From NCBI GenBank assembly GCA_958009055.1, contig OY253656.1, positions 496,001 through 560,000 on the forward strand: a stretch of 64,000 nt of DNA, read 5' to 3'. Origin of the DNA: Choricystis sp. odSpoLacu1. Lineage: Eukaryota > Chlorophyta > Trebouxiophyceae. Within the stretch, counting starts at the first letter, position 1. Each line of letters begins with the position of its first letter. Shown here in pieces: positions 10,083 through 21,247 of the stretch. A program made the position numbers and the translations under genes. Below the pieces are notes generated by a model that made no database searches, was not told the origin of the DNA, and saw only the letters and a program-made list of their open reading frames with translations.

Positions 10083-11482
10083 ATGCGCCTCACCCACACA
10101 CCACGCACCCCAGTGCGACCCTGCGCACGGGGCGCCCCCTCCCCCCGCGCCGCCGCGCCCCCCGCGCCACGCGCCGCCCCCGACCCTCCGCCCGACCCGC
10201 TCTCCTTCCTCGCCGCCGACATAGACGGCGACCTGGCGGCCGTGCACGAGCTGGAGGGCGCGTCGCTGAGCGATGCCGGCGCCGTCACAAGCTTTCGCAA
10301 CGACACGGCTGCCCTGGATGCTGTGTCCACGGGCGTCGCGCTCTTCGACCGCTCGCACTGCGCGCGCGCGCGCGCGTGGCGGGCGCCGGCGCCCTCCCCT
10401 TCCTGCACGGCCAGTTGACAGCCTCGTTGGCGGATGCTCGCCCGGGCGCCGTGGTGGAGGCCGTCCTGTGCACACCGACTGGGCGCGCGGTCGATGCACC
10501 GACTGTGATTATCACCAGCGCTGAGTCAGCCCTGCTGCTGGCCGCCCACCCCTCCGACACGGCCGGCGCGTCCATCGCGGCCACCCTGGACAAAGTGGCC
10601 TTCCCTGCGGATGGAGTGAGCGTGAGTGACGTGTCCAACGCCACGTGCCAGTTTGTGCTGGCGGGGCCCGCAGCCTCGGACCTCCTGTTCCGCCTCGGCG
10701 TGACGTCCCCACCCTCCCTGCACACGCACACCATGCTGGCGGGTGGAGAGGGGGGCGCGCCGATCGTGCTGGCGCGGTCGGCGCCCCTGGGGCCGACAAC
10801 ACTGGCCTTCACCCTCATCGTGGACGCTGCCTCAGCGTCCGACCTGTGGCGCGCCGCCGTGACGGCGGGCGCCACGCCCGCGGGGGACGACGTCTGGCAC
10901 GCCGCCCGCGTGGCGGCGGGCGTGCCGGCGGCGGGGGCGGAGCTGGATGGACGGGCCACGCCTTACGAGGCGGGTCTCACCCCCCGCGTCGCTGTCGCCT
11001 CCAAAGGCTGCTTCAGAGGGGCGGAAGCTCTGGCCAAGCTGGCGCGCACCGGGGGCACCAAGCGCCAGCTGTGGCGGGTGGCGGTGAGTGGAGGGGAGGT
11101 GGGGGTGGGGGCGCGGCTGGACGCTGCCCGTGGGGATGAGGCCCCCCCCCCCCCGTCTGGCCCGCCCACCGGCGTCGTCACGTCGGTCGCTGTCGACGCA
11201 GACGACTCCCCCGTAGCCCTGGCCTACGTGTCCACGACGCGGGCGGGGGGGGAGCTGGGGCCGGGGCTGGCGCTGCGTGCGAGCGGCGGCGCGAGCTGCG
11301 GCGCGACCGTCACACTGACCGCGCCGGGTGGAGACGGCGTTTTTGGGGACGCGGCTGCAGCGGACACGGCTGCTGCTGCTGCTGCTGCTGAACCGCCGCC
11401 CACCGACGACCGGGAGTCGCGGTTGGCGGCGATGGCGGCGAGGTTGAAGGCGTGGCAGGAGGAGCAGGGTGGTGGTGGTTGA
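10083..11482 (+). CDS. COG0354/GcvT-like folate-binding protein (IBA57 family, plastid At1g60990 type), frame broken in a (CG)8 run
   Basis: Homologue of the plastid YgfZ/IBA57-like proteins linked to iron-sulphur cluster biogenesis. The start at 10083 gives a basic, Pro/Ala-rich transit-like N-terminus. After VSTGVALFDRSHC the frame breaks inside (CG)8 at 10361-10376. Reading two bases fewer continues directly into the expected block, RVAGAGALPFLHGQL, and the family signature KGCFRGAEALAKL (K-G-C-x-x-G-x-E) follows. The corrected length is about 465 aa in one exon. A C13 run at 11142-11154 stays in frame and codes prolines. The C-terminus ends in an Ala run and a coiled segment. The break may be a sequence error, an allele or real inactivation. 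Confidence 0.82.
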
Positions 11483-11600
11483 ACGCAAGAGGAGCTTTCT
11501 CTCTCTTTCCAAGGTTGCACACCATCACAAACGCACATACACACCAAACAACGCACACCACAAACACGCACGCCACAAACAGAGCCCTTTTTTTTCACAA

Positions 11601-14600
11601 TCACGGCAGCGCCGGCCGCGCCACGCCCCCCACCCCGCTCGCCCGCCCCAGCGCCACGCCGCACGCGACACAGGCAGGCACGGAGCCTCCACCACCGCCC
11701 ACCGCCCGCCGCCCGCACAGGCGGCAGGCCCAGGGCACGGTGTCGGCGGGGAGGGGGCCCCACGCGCGCGCGTCGCGCGGGGCGTACCCGCCGCCGCGGC
11801 GCGCCACGCGCCGAGACGCGAGCAGTGCGTCAGCTGCAGCATCATCATCAGCCGGCACGGCACGCTCCTTCATGGCGGCGGCGGCGGTGGCAGCTGCGGC
11901 GCCCACGTCGGCCGCGGCAGCCGCCAGCCCCGGCAACGCGGTCAGGCTGGCGGCCGCCCCCGCCGCCCACCCGCACAAGGCCAAAGCAGCGGCTTTGGAG
12001 GCGGGCGTGCGCGGGGGGGAGGCCTTGATGGCCGCCAAATCAGACGCTGCTTTGACAAGCAGCAGGGCGGCGGTGGTGGTGGCAACCACTCCATCACTCT
12101 CCCCGGGGGCGTTGCCCCCATCCCAGGCAGCCCCGGGCACCAGCTCGCCATCGCCCAGGCCGCCACCCGCGTCCACGGGGGGGGCAGCAGCAGGCGGGGG
12201 CGCAGCCAGTGCGCGGCGCAGGGCGGCCGCCCGCGACGCGGCGCGCAGGTCACCGGGTGGCAGCGCCAGCACGCCCCCCCCCCCTCACCGCGGCTTCCAG
12301 GGGCGCCTCCAGCGCGGTCAGCACGGCGTCCCGCATCCCAGCCGGCGCGTCCCGCAGCACGGCCGCCGCCTCCGCCACGCCGGCGGCCGCGCCGTCGTGG
12401 CGTGTGCGCAGCGCGCTGACCATGGCAGCCACCCCCCTCCCCTCGCTCACCGGCGTCGCCACGGACGCAGACGGCGCCAGACACCACGCCTCCACCCTGG
12501 TCCGCGTCATGGAGGCGGCCGCCACCGCTTTGGCGCCCGCGCCCGCGCCGCCGCCCGCGCCGCCGCCACCCTCTGGCGCGGCGTGTGGGGGGACGCACCG
12601 AATGGCGGCGACCAACAGGCCGTGTGGGGAGGCGACAACGCAGTGCAAACTCAGGGCGCCGCCGTCGGGGGCGGGCGGGCCGGGGAGGGGAGGGCCGGCA
12701 GAGGCGAGCACGCCGCGGGACGGGCGCCACGCGCGGAGCGCGCCGTCCGCCCATCCTGCGACGATCGCGCAGCCGCGGGGGGCCCACGCCGCCCCCACGC
12801 ACGTGGCGGCGGTCGGCACGATGGCCCAGGCGGGGGACGCGGGGGCGGCGGCGATGGCGGAGGCGACAGAGCGTGTGTCGGGGCCAGCGCCGCGCAGCGC
12901 GGGCCACGCAGCGAGCGCGCCGCCGGCTTTGCCGGCTGCCACGCGCAGCAGCCAGGGGGCGGAGGCGCCGCCGCCATCCTCGTCAGCCACGCCCGCATCC
13001 AACCTCACGTCCAGGGCGGTGACGGCGCGCCCGTCGGCGGGCAGGAGGCGGCCGGCGCGGGACAGGGCAGGGGGCGGCGGTCCGCGCGCGGCGGCGGAGT
13101 GCGCAGAGCGCGCGTCGCTCTGGCTCCACGCCAGCGCGACCACGCCACCAGAGCCGCCTCCCGCGATGGCGATCAGGGGGGCTGTGGCCGGGGCGTCTGG
13201 TGCAGGGCGCGCGAAGGCGAGGGCCGTCACGGGCTGGCTGCCAAACGCGCGCGTGCGGCCGACCAGCGCGAGCGCGAGCGCGCCTGGCGGCGCGCCGCCC
13301 GCCGCGTGCGGCCGCGGGTGGTCCACCCGCCACGCCCACACGCACCCGTCCGCGGTGCCGAGGAGCAGGATGGAGATGAAGCCGTCACCGTCTGCCACTG
13401 CCGGCGACCACGCGACCGACGTGGGCGTGAGCGCAGCGACGCGTGCCGCGGCGGCCGCCGCGCTCAGTGGCGCGCCGCGCCCGGCCGCCCGCTTGACGGC
13501 CAGGCGGCCGCCTTCATCCAGGGCGGAGGGAGGGGGGCGTTTCTTGCGGGTGGGGGGGGCGGCGGCGGTGCGGTGGGGGCGCGGGGGGGGCGTGGCGGAG
13601 GTGTCAGCGTCGGATGACGAGGAGTCGGTGTCGTCGTCGCCTCCGCCTCTGCCACCACCACCGTCCCCCGGCGACCGCGCCCCCGCCGCCACCGCCGCCC
13701 TGGCAGCAACAGCAGCCGTCAACTCAAACTCGCCCCTCGCCTCCGCCTGGCCGGGTTTGATGAGGCGGCGGCGGATGACGGCGCGCGCCTCGCGCTCGAC
13801 GTCGACCACGCTCACGCTGACCGCGCGCAACGCGGCCGCCGTGCTCGCCACCCCACACACCTCCGCCGCCGCCCGCGTCGCCAGGGCGGCATCCACGCCA
13901 CGCAAGTGCTGGCCGGTGCGGTAGGCTTGGCCGCGGTCGGGGCAGGCGGACCGCAGGGCCAGGAAGTGGGCGTAAGCCGCGGCCGCGACCGCGAGCCGCA
14001 CCGCGCCTGCGTCCGCCGCGTCCGTGATCCCCGCCACGCGCGGTGGCGCGACCGCCCCCTGGGGTGGTCCCGGCGCGGGCGCTGCGTCGTCCGGGTCGAT
14101 GGCGACGCGCGCGCAGCCAGGGTCGGTGACTCGGTTCCACAGCTTGCGCAGGCGCGTGCGCAGCGCCACTGTCAGGCGAGCCAGGTCGGCAGCATCCGCG
14201 CCAGGGCCGGCGGCAGAGCGAGCAGCTGCACTCAAAAAGTCCACATCCGCGTCGCGCAGGTGTTGGGAGGGGGCGGTGTAGGTGGGCAGGGTGGAGGGGG
14301 CGGACGCGTGCGCGGCGGCGCGCACGACCACAAACGCGCGCTCCGCGGCGGGCAGGCGGGGGTCGCGGGGGGGGGGGGATGCCGCCCCGGGCGCCCGGGC
14401 GGCGGGGAGGGGGGAGTGGACGCGCCGGCGGTGGTGGGGGAGCGGCGGGGGCGGGCGCGGCGGGAGTGCGCGCCGCGCGCTGCCGCGCGGGGGGTGGTGG
14501 CGCCGCCGACGGCGACCGCGACGGCGACGCGTCCTCCATCTCTTCATCGTCGTCATCACTGCTGCTGCTGTCGACCGTCGGTGCACGCGGCGGTGGCGCG

Positions 14601-15190
14601 CCCCCCGCCACGTGCGCGTCGTCACCTTCACACTCGGACAGGCCCTCCCCCTCTCCAGGCACCGGCCACCCCGCCCTCTCCAGCGACCGCGCCACGCCGT
14701 CGCTGACATCGTGCACGGGGGCCCATTCGCGGGTGGCGCCCGCGGGCGGGGCAAGGAGGAGGGCTCGGCCAGCGGAGGTGAGTGTGGCCAGGAGGCACCC
14801 TCCGTCGGCGGCCGCCCCCACAGGCGACCACGCGACCGCCATCACGTCGGGGTCCGGCGTCACATCCGTGGGCGCCGTCAGCAGGTGCACATGGTGGCGC
14901 AGGCAGGGCGGGTGGGCGCGCACGCGGCCGTCGACGTCGCGCGCGCCCGGCGGCGCGCGGACCGGCGCGCCCACGCCGCGCGGACCGCACAGCCGCCCCC
15001 CGCCCAGCACCACGGCCGCCCGGCCGCACGCCACAGCCAGCAAGCCGTCCTCGCTCCAGGCGGCGACGGCGCCTCCGTCGGCGGAGGGGGCGGCGTAGAG
15101 GGCGGCCGGGCCGCCGGGGGCGGGTCGGACGGGGGCGGCGCTCGGCGCGGCGGGCGGGAGGGGTGCCGAGCCGCCCGCGTCGGCCGTCAT
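11601..15190 (-). CDS. WD40/zinc protein resembling the TFIIIC 90-kDa subunit (GTF3C4-like), with two homopolymer frame breaks
   Basis: Probable subunit of RNA polymerase III factor TFIIIC. The start is at 15190. The N-terminus has AAWSEDGLLAVACG and the TFIIIC_delta-type block VMAVAWSPVG then GCLLATLTSAG. An acidic Ser/Asp stretch, a central propeller region (TSVAWSPAV, LLLGTADGCVWAWRV) and a C-terminal zinc ribbon (WACRLCGR then VPACVACG) follow. The frame must drop one base at each of two runs: a 12-base run at 14367-14378 and an 11-base run at 12274-12284. With both corrected the protein is about 1195 aa in one exon. The family call rests on domain order and is weaker than the gene call. 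It is head-to-head with the next gene. Confidence 0.72.
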
Positions 15191-15367
15191 GGTGGGTGGC
15201 TACAGGTTGTGTGTGTAGGGAGGTTGCTAGAGGCGAGTGGGGCAGGCGCGCGAGGGACGAGGGTCGCGCGCCGACAATTGCAGCCTCACATGTGAGACGG
15301 CTAGCCGGCGCTTCGCATTTCACACCCCTTCCTCCTTCCTCTCTTTTCCTCCCCTCTTCTGCTGCGC

Positions 15368-16695
15368 ATGCGTGCCGCAGCGGCGGCGCGCACCATGCGC
15401 CTCGCCCTGCCCCGGCGCACCGTGTGGTCGGCGGCCCGCCCCCCCCCCCCTCGCGTCGGCCGCGGGCGCGGCGGCCGACACGCACCGCCCGCGCGCCCCC
15501 CCCGCCAACGTGTTCTCCCGCCTGCCCGTCATCCCCCCGGGCGAGGAAGCGTTGGCCACCGCAGTGCGGCGAGCGGGGCGGGTGCGGCCCGACCCAAAAA
15601 TAAAAAATGAGGCCGCGCGCGCACGCTCCGCTGCCGCGCGCCGCCTCGACGCGCTGGCCCAAGCCCTGTGCACGCCCGTGGGCGCGTTGACGCGCGCGTT
15701 TCCTCCTGTGTCATCCCTGCACCCCTTTGACGCAGCCTTGTTGACGCTGACCCTGGGGGAGGGGCGGTACGAAAAAACACTGGCCCGCGTCGACGCGGGG
15801 AGACGCTCCGCCCTGCAAGCCGGCAAAGAGGCCGCCGCCGCCGCCTCCAAGGCGCGCACCAAGGCAGATGCCGCGGCTGCCGTCGCAACGGGGGAGGACG
15901 CGGTGACGGCGGCGTGGACGAGGGCGGGAGGGCCCGCGTTGGATGCGCTGAAAGAAGTCGCCAAACAGCTGCGCCGCCTGCCCGCCGTCGACCCGGGCGC
16001 CCCCGTGCTGGCCCTGGTGGGGGCGCCTAACGTGGGCAAATCGTCCCTCGTGCGCGCGCTGTCGAGTGGGCTGCCGGAAGTTAACAGCTATCCCTTTACG
16101 ACGCGCAGCGTGGCGGTGGGCCACTTTTATGTGGAGGGCACAAAGTACCAGGTGAGAAAGGAAGCTTGGGGGAGAGAGCGACAATCGAAGACGCTTTCAC
16201 CGCGGGCGGTGAAAGCGTTTTTACGAAGAAAACGACAAAGAAACCAATCACCCTCCCCACCCCACACAGATCACCGACACGCCCGGCCTGCTGGACCGCC
16301 CCGACGCCGACCGCAACGCCATGGAGCGGCTGACGCTGGCCACTGTGACCCACCTGCCCGCCGTCGTGTTGTACGTGGCCGACGCTGTCGGCCCCTCTGG
16401 CTCCTCCCCCGCCGCCCAATGGGCCGTTCGCACCGCCCTGCGCGCCGCGACCGGCCCCACCGCCCCCTGGATTGACGTCCTGTCCAAGGCCGACCTGCTG
16501 GAGGAGGCGGGGCTGGGTGGTGGGGAGGGTGGGGGGGCGCCTCCGCCACCCACCGTCGAGGGGCCATCTGACTTGGTGGCCTCCCTGCCGTCCGCGGTGC
16601 GCGTGTGCGCGCGCACGGGGGACGGGCTGGACGAGCTGAAGGCGAGGATACTGGCGGGGTTTGAGGCGTGGACACAAGTAGGGGCAGAACTGTGA
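15368..16695 (+). CDS. PDE318: Plastid NOG1-type GTPase (PDE318-like), ribosome assembly
   Basis: Exon 1 is 15368-16151 and exon 2 is 16270-16695, about 402 aa once a frame break is allowed for. Strong colinear match to plant PDE318: NVFSRLPVIPPGEEALATA, LHPFDAALLTLTLG, the P-loop GAPNVGKSSLVRALS, the switch region YPFTTR, G3 DTPGL at the start of exon 2, and G4-like SKADLL. The transit-like start (MRLALPRRTVWSAARP, second ATG at 15395) lies in another frame; removing one C from the C12 run at 15439-15450 joins it to the body. Alternatively translation starts further upstream at 15237 in the body frame, but that N-terminus looks less like a transit peptide. Confidence 0.88.
16191..16218. repeat. 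Perfect 13-bp inverted repeat in an intron
   Basis: Within the intron of the PDE318-like gene, acgctttcaccgc is followed after two bases by its exact reverse complement gcggtgaaagcgt. In RNA this would be a very stable hairpin 39 bases after the donor site. No target-site duplication or transposon end is evident around it. Confidence 0.85.
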
Positions 16696-16728
16696 AAAAC
16701 GTTTTAACCCAAATTTTTACACACAACC

Positions 16729-19700
16729 TCACGACACCACCACAAATGAACCCCCCACCGCCCCCGGCTCCACCACCTCGCGCGCGTCCGCCCCCACCAG
16801 CGTCAGCGCAGGGGCGCGCAGGGGACCGACGACTCCCGGGGCGGGGGTCAGGGACACTTCCGCGACCGCCGCGGCGCGCGGCGTGGCCGCCAGGGCGACG
16901 CGCCCCGCGCGCGCGCCGCCAGGGGCCCACCCGCCGCCAGGAGGGGGTCGGACTTCGAACGCGAGGTCGGTGGGGGCGTCGGGCGGGGGTGGGGGGCCGG
17001 GAGGGCGTTCGAGGCGCCAGCAGAGGGTGACCGGGGCGCCCGCGCGCGCGGCCAGCGGTCCGAGCAGCCGCACGCGCACGGGGGGGGCGGTGGTGGCGCC
17101 AGCGACGGTGGACGAGGCGGCCATGGGTGCGCCATCAGCTGACGCGGCGGCTGGCGCAGCGGGCAGCGTGAACTCGCAGCGCGCGAGGCCGGAGGGCGGG
17201 GGCGCGGTCGCGGGGGGCGGCGGCGCGTCGTCATTGTCGCCACCCTCGCCCTCCCGCCGCCACGCCACCTCCACCGCGCACGGGCCGCCGTCGCCGTCGC
17301 CCTCGCCGTCCGCCACGCTGACGGAGGCCAGCAGGCGGGCGACGCCGCCCGGAGGGAGGGTCAGGGGCAGGCTGTCACTCAAGGCGGCCCCGTGCTCGCA
17401 CCGCACGCCGCGCGAGCCGTCCAGGCTGGCCCCCCCCACCACCACGCTCCACGGCGCTTGGGACGCGACCTCTAGCTCGAGGAGCAGGCCGCCTCCCGCG
17501 ACTGGGTGGGCGCACGGCGTGAGGGCGAGGGGGGGGGCGACGGCGCGCGTGACGCGCGCGGCGGCCGCGCGGGTGCCCGCCTCGACGCTCACGTCCACCT
17601 CCACACACGCGGGCGCCGGCGGCGGCGGCGGCGGAGGCCTGTCCCCCGCGCGTGCCGCGTCAGCGCGCAGGGCGGGGGGGGGGCGTGGGAGGCGGGGGCG
17701 CGTCCGGCGTGGCCCACACAAAGAGGCGGGAGGAGGGGGCCGGCAGGACGCTGCGCAGTGAACCGCCCGCGCGCGGCGCGGCGTCGGCCGGGGTGAGCAC
17801 GACCGGGTGGGGCGGGCCAGACACGGCGCCACTGGCATCCAGGGGCACCGCCAGTGCGTCGGGCGCGATGGAGAGAGACACGCGCGCGCCGCCTGTCGCC
17901 GCGCCGCGGCGGCAGGGGGTCAGCGTGACGCGAGCACTGCTGTCGCCGCCCCCGCCGCCGCCCGTGGGAGCCGCACGCACGTCAATGCCCACCCACTGCG
18001 GCACGCCTGATAGAAGGGGGCGGTCGCCGACTGGGCGCACCGTCACGCGGGGCGTCGGCGCGCCTGCGACGGCAACAATGGTCTGTGCGCCCGCCGCGTC
18101 GACAGCCAGGCTCACCCGCCCCCACGCCACGCGCGCGCCGCGCAGCACGTACACCCCCCGCGCCAGGGGGCAGAAGACAGCTGTGAGCCGGGTTTCGCCC
18201 GGGGAGATAGCGGCGGTGACGTCGGCGGGCGTCGCAGGCACGTGGATGGTCGACGTTTCGCGCCACGCGCGTGCAAAGGAGGGTGGCTGCGGCAGCCCTT
18301 CACCATCCCCCGACGGCCTCGCCAGCTCCACCGACACGGGCTGCAGTAGCCCCAGCACCAGGTCCACGGACGCGCCATCCAGTGGGGCAGGGAGGGTGGA
18401 CAGCAGGACGGCGGAAAGTGAAACGTCGTCACCCACCGCTGCGCGCGGTGCGCCGCCCCCAGGCGTGACGGGGGGCGCATCGTCCTCCTCGCCACCGCCG
18501 CCACCATCCGTCGACGGCCGGGGCGTGGCCACCGCGCCCACCGCCAGGCGGGAGGTGGCCCCCCGGGGCGCCCACACGGAGAGCGCGGCGCCCGCAGAAA
18601 GTGAAGGACCATCGGCAGTCGCTAGGTCGGGAGCAGGGGGCGCCCCTGCGAGCGGGGGCGCGGGGCCGCCCCCTGTGGCGACAGCCGCCAGGGCGGCCGC
18701 CGCCCGGGCGCGGGCGGCGGGGGACACGTCGCCGGGGGGCAGGGAGAGCAGCGCGAGCGGGGTGGAGGGCGGCGCGGTGTGGCCTTCGCCCGCCGCCACC
18801 GCCTGCGCCTCCGCCAGGTCGCCCAACAGGTCGCCCGCCAGCCTGGTCCACCCCTCGGCCGCCGCGATGGCGGCGTGCGCCGCCAGGGCGGCCGCCGCGC
18901 GCGGGGCGTCGCCGCGGGTGATCAGCGCGCGTCCTGCGCCGGACGCGAGCGCGGCGGCGCGGCGCGGCCTGCCACCCGCCTGGTACCCCGCGACGGCAGC
19001 GCCAGTCAGAGCGAGCCAGGTGTCCAGGGCGGCGTCATCGGAGGCCAGGGCGGTTAAAAGGCGGGGGTCGGTGAGCCACGGGGGCAGGTGGGTCGGGCGC
19101 GGCGATGTGGGCTGGGGGGGGGGGCACACGCCACTCTCCTCCTCCTTCCCCGCCAGCGCGGCCTCCACGTCGGCCAGCTCGCCCCCCCAGTCCAGCGTCA
19201 GTGGGGCGGCGGTGGGGGTGGGCATGGCGCCGGTGGCTGCGGCTGCGGCGCTCTCGCTGGGGGCAGTCTCCCCCGCCGCACTGCCGCCGCCACCCCCGTC
19301 CGTCGCCCCGCCCACACTCTCGGCCAGCTCGCTGGACACGCTCTCCGCCGTCACCGCCGCCTCCCGCCCCCCGGGCGCGCGGTCCAGCCGGGGCGTGCCG
19401 GCGGGGGAGGGGGCGGTTGGGTCGGCGTCTGCGTCGCGGTCGCCCCTGTCCGGGGGCAGCGACGTCAACGACACGATGGGGGAGGACGCAGCGGCGGCAG
19501 CAGCAGCAGCAGCATCGCCGTCTTCCTCCTCTCCCCCGCCGCTGCGGCGGGCTGACGTGGTGCGGGCGAGGGACGGCACCGCGCGCGGCGACGTGCCGCG
19601 CGGCCGCCCCGCGACGAGGTGCCCCCCCCCGCCCCCCCCCCGTACCCACGCGCACGGTGGAGGGTCCCCCGCCGGGGCGCCCACCGCGAGTCGGAGAGGG

Positions 19701-21160
19701 CGCCGCCCCCGCCAGTGGGGACGGGGCCGCGCCGGGCGCTAAGCGAGCGTCGGCCGCGGCAGCCGCCGCGACGCGCAGGCCCACGCCGCCCGCCAGCCGC
19801 GCCAGCTCGTCCCGGGCGGCGACGTACAGGTCGCCCAGGCGGGCGGCCAGGGCGCGGTCGGCGGGAGACGCGTGGGGGGGGGCGTCGGGGGGGGGCCAGG
19901 CGAGGGAGAAGGTGAGTGAGTCGTCACCAACGCCTCCTCCCTCCCCGCCCGTAGGCGACGACGGCCGGCGGGGCGGCGGGGCGGCCGCCTCCGCCAACGC
20001 CACACAGGCTGAAAAGGTCCACGCTTCAGCGAAGAGGGGGGGGGGGTTCGCCTGCCGCGGCGCGGCGGGCGAGAACCGCTGCCAACGCGCCCACACACCG
20101 CGCCCCCCGGTCGGCCAGCTCCCCCCGCTCCCCGCCCGACGCCAGCAGGCGGGCCGTCTGCGCAAACAAGGCCTGCCTGAACGCGAGGTCGGGGGGGCCG
20201 GGGGGAGGGGTGGCGGCCAGGGAGCGGAAGGACCGCCACGGCGAAGAGACGAGAGTGGCGACGTCGTCACCCTTCCCCCCGCCCCCGAACGGGGGGGGCG
20301 CCGCCTCCGCGGCTGCTGCGGCCAGGGCTTCCAGCTCGCCATACTCGCGCAGGGCGTCGTCCCGGCGGCCGCTGGCTTCTGCAAGGGCGGCGGCCGCGTC
20401 CTTGACCAGGGCTAAAGGCGCGAACGACCACCCGGGCGCGCCGCGCGACGCGGCGAGCGCGCGCGCGGCGTCCGAGTAGGCACCCGCCCTGGCATCGAGA
20501 GCAGCTGCGGCTGCAGTCGCTAAAAAACGATCCAGGTGGGCCAGGCCGGCGCCGCCCACGCCGTCCAGGCGGGACGCGCGGTCGCCGGTGCGGCGAGACG
20601 ACACGTCGCCCCGGATGGAGGCAAACACTTTGGCCGCCGCCCGGGCCGCGGTGCCGGTGCCTGCGCTGCCGGCGGGAGGGACGTAGAGCACGGCGAGGCC
20701 ACCGGGGCCACGGATCGGGTCTGCTTCACGCGCCGCGAGCGTCGCCAACGCCGCGCGCGCGCTGCTCGCTTTCCACGCGTCCGCGTCGTCCGCCGCCACC
20801 ACGGCCAGCGTGGCCACGGGCGCCCGAAACCAGGCGGCGGGCGAGGTGGGGGACGAGCGCAGGGCGACGAGGGTCGGGTGGGTGGACGGCAGAAAGACGA
20901 CGAGCAGGTCGGCGTCGCTCGGCGGGCCGACGCGGTTGGCGACGCGCACGCCGCGCAGCGGGGAGCGTGATGATACTGTCTGTGTGTGCGCGTGTGTTTG
21001 TGTGAGTCAGTGCGCCCGCGTCCCCCCCTCCCGCGGCCGATGGGGATTGGATGCGGAGGGCCGATTTGCTTTCTCGCACCTTTTTCACGCCCGCCCACGC
21101 GCCGCACAGGTCCTCCACCTCCACAACAAGGTGTGGCGGCCCATCGCCGCCGGACGCCAT
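16729..21160 (-). CDS. TRS130: TRAPPII-specific subunit Trs130/TRAPPC10, with three homopolymer frame breaks
   Basis: Tethering-complex subunit acting at the trans-Golgi. Exon 1 is 21160-21080, exon 2 is 20979-16729, about 1442 aa. The N-terminus (LLVVFLPSTHPTL, AAWFRAPVATLAVV) leads to the conserved FAEAWTFSACVALAEAA block. A long helical middle follows, then beta-rich repeats and the TRAPPC10 C-terminal domain (VRLLGPLAARAGAPVTLCWR). The call rests mostly on this C-terminal block and the overall plan. The frame must lose one base at each of three runs: G11 at 20036-20046, the paired C9/C10 runs at 19622-19641, and G10 at 17674-17683. Its 3' end lies only 33 bp from the convergent neighbour. 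The start is 87 bp from the divergent SERINC gene. Confidence 0.8.
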
Positions 21161-21247
21161 GTTGGAGGAGGAGGAGGAGGAGGGCCCAACAGCGCAGAGT
21201 GAAAAGAAAAAACAGAGTCGTGTTTTTGCGTCGAACACAACTCTGTG
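21161..21247. promoter_or_regulatory. Very short bidirectional promoter
   Basis: Only 87 bp separate the start codons of the Trs130 gene (minus) and the SERINC gene (plus). The stretch has a GGA repeat and an A-rich run. Both 5' leaders and core promoters must fit in, or overlap into, this interval. Confidence 0.6.

Noticed and set aside
11142..11154. C13 run suspected of being another frame break
   Set aside because: The GcvT-like frame reads straight through it as prolines and stays in the family reading on both sides, so no correction is needed.
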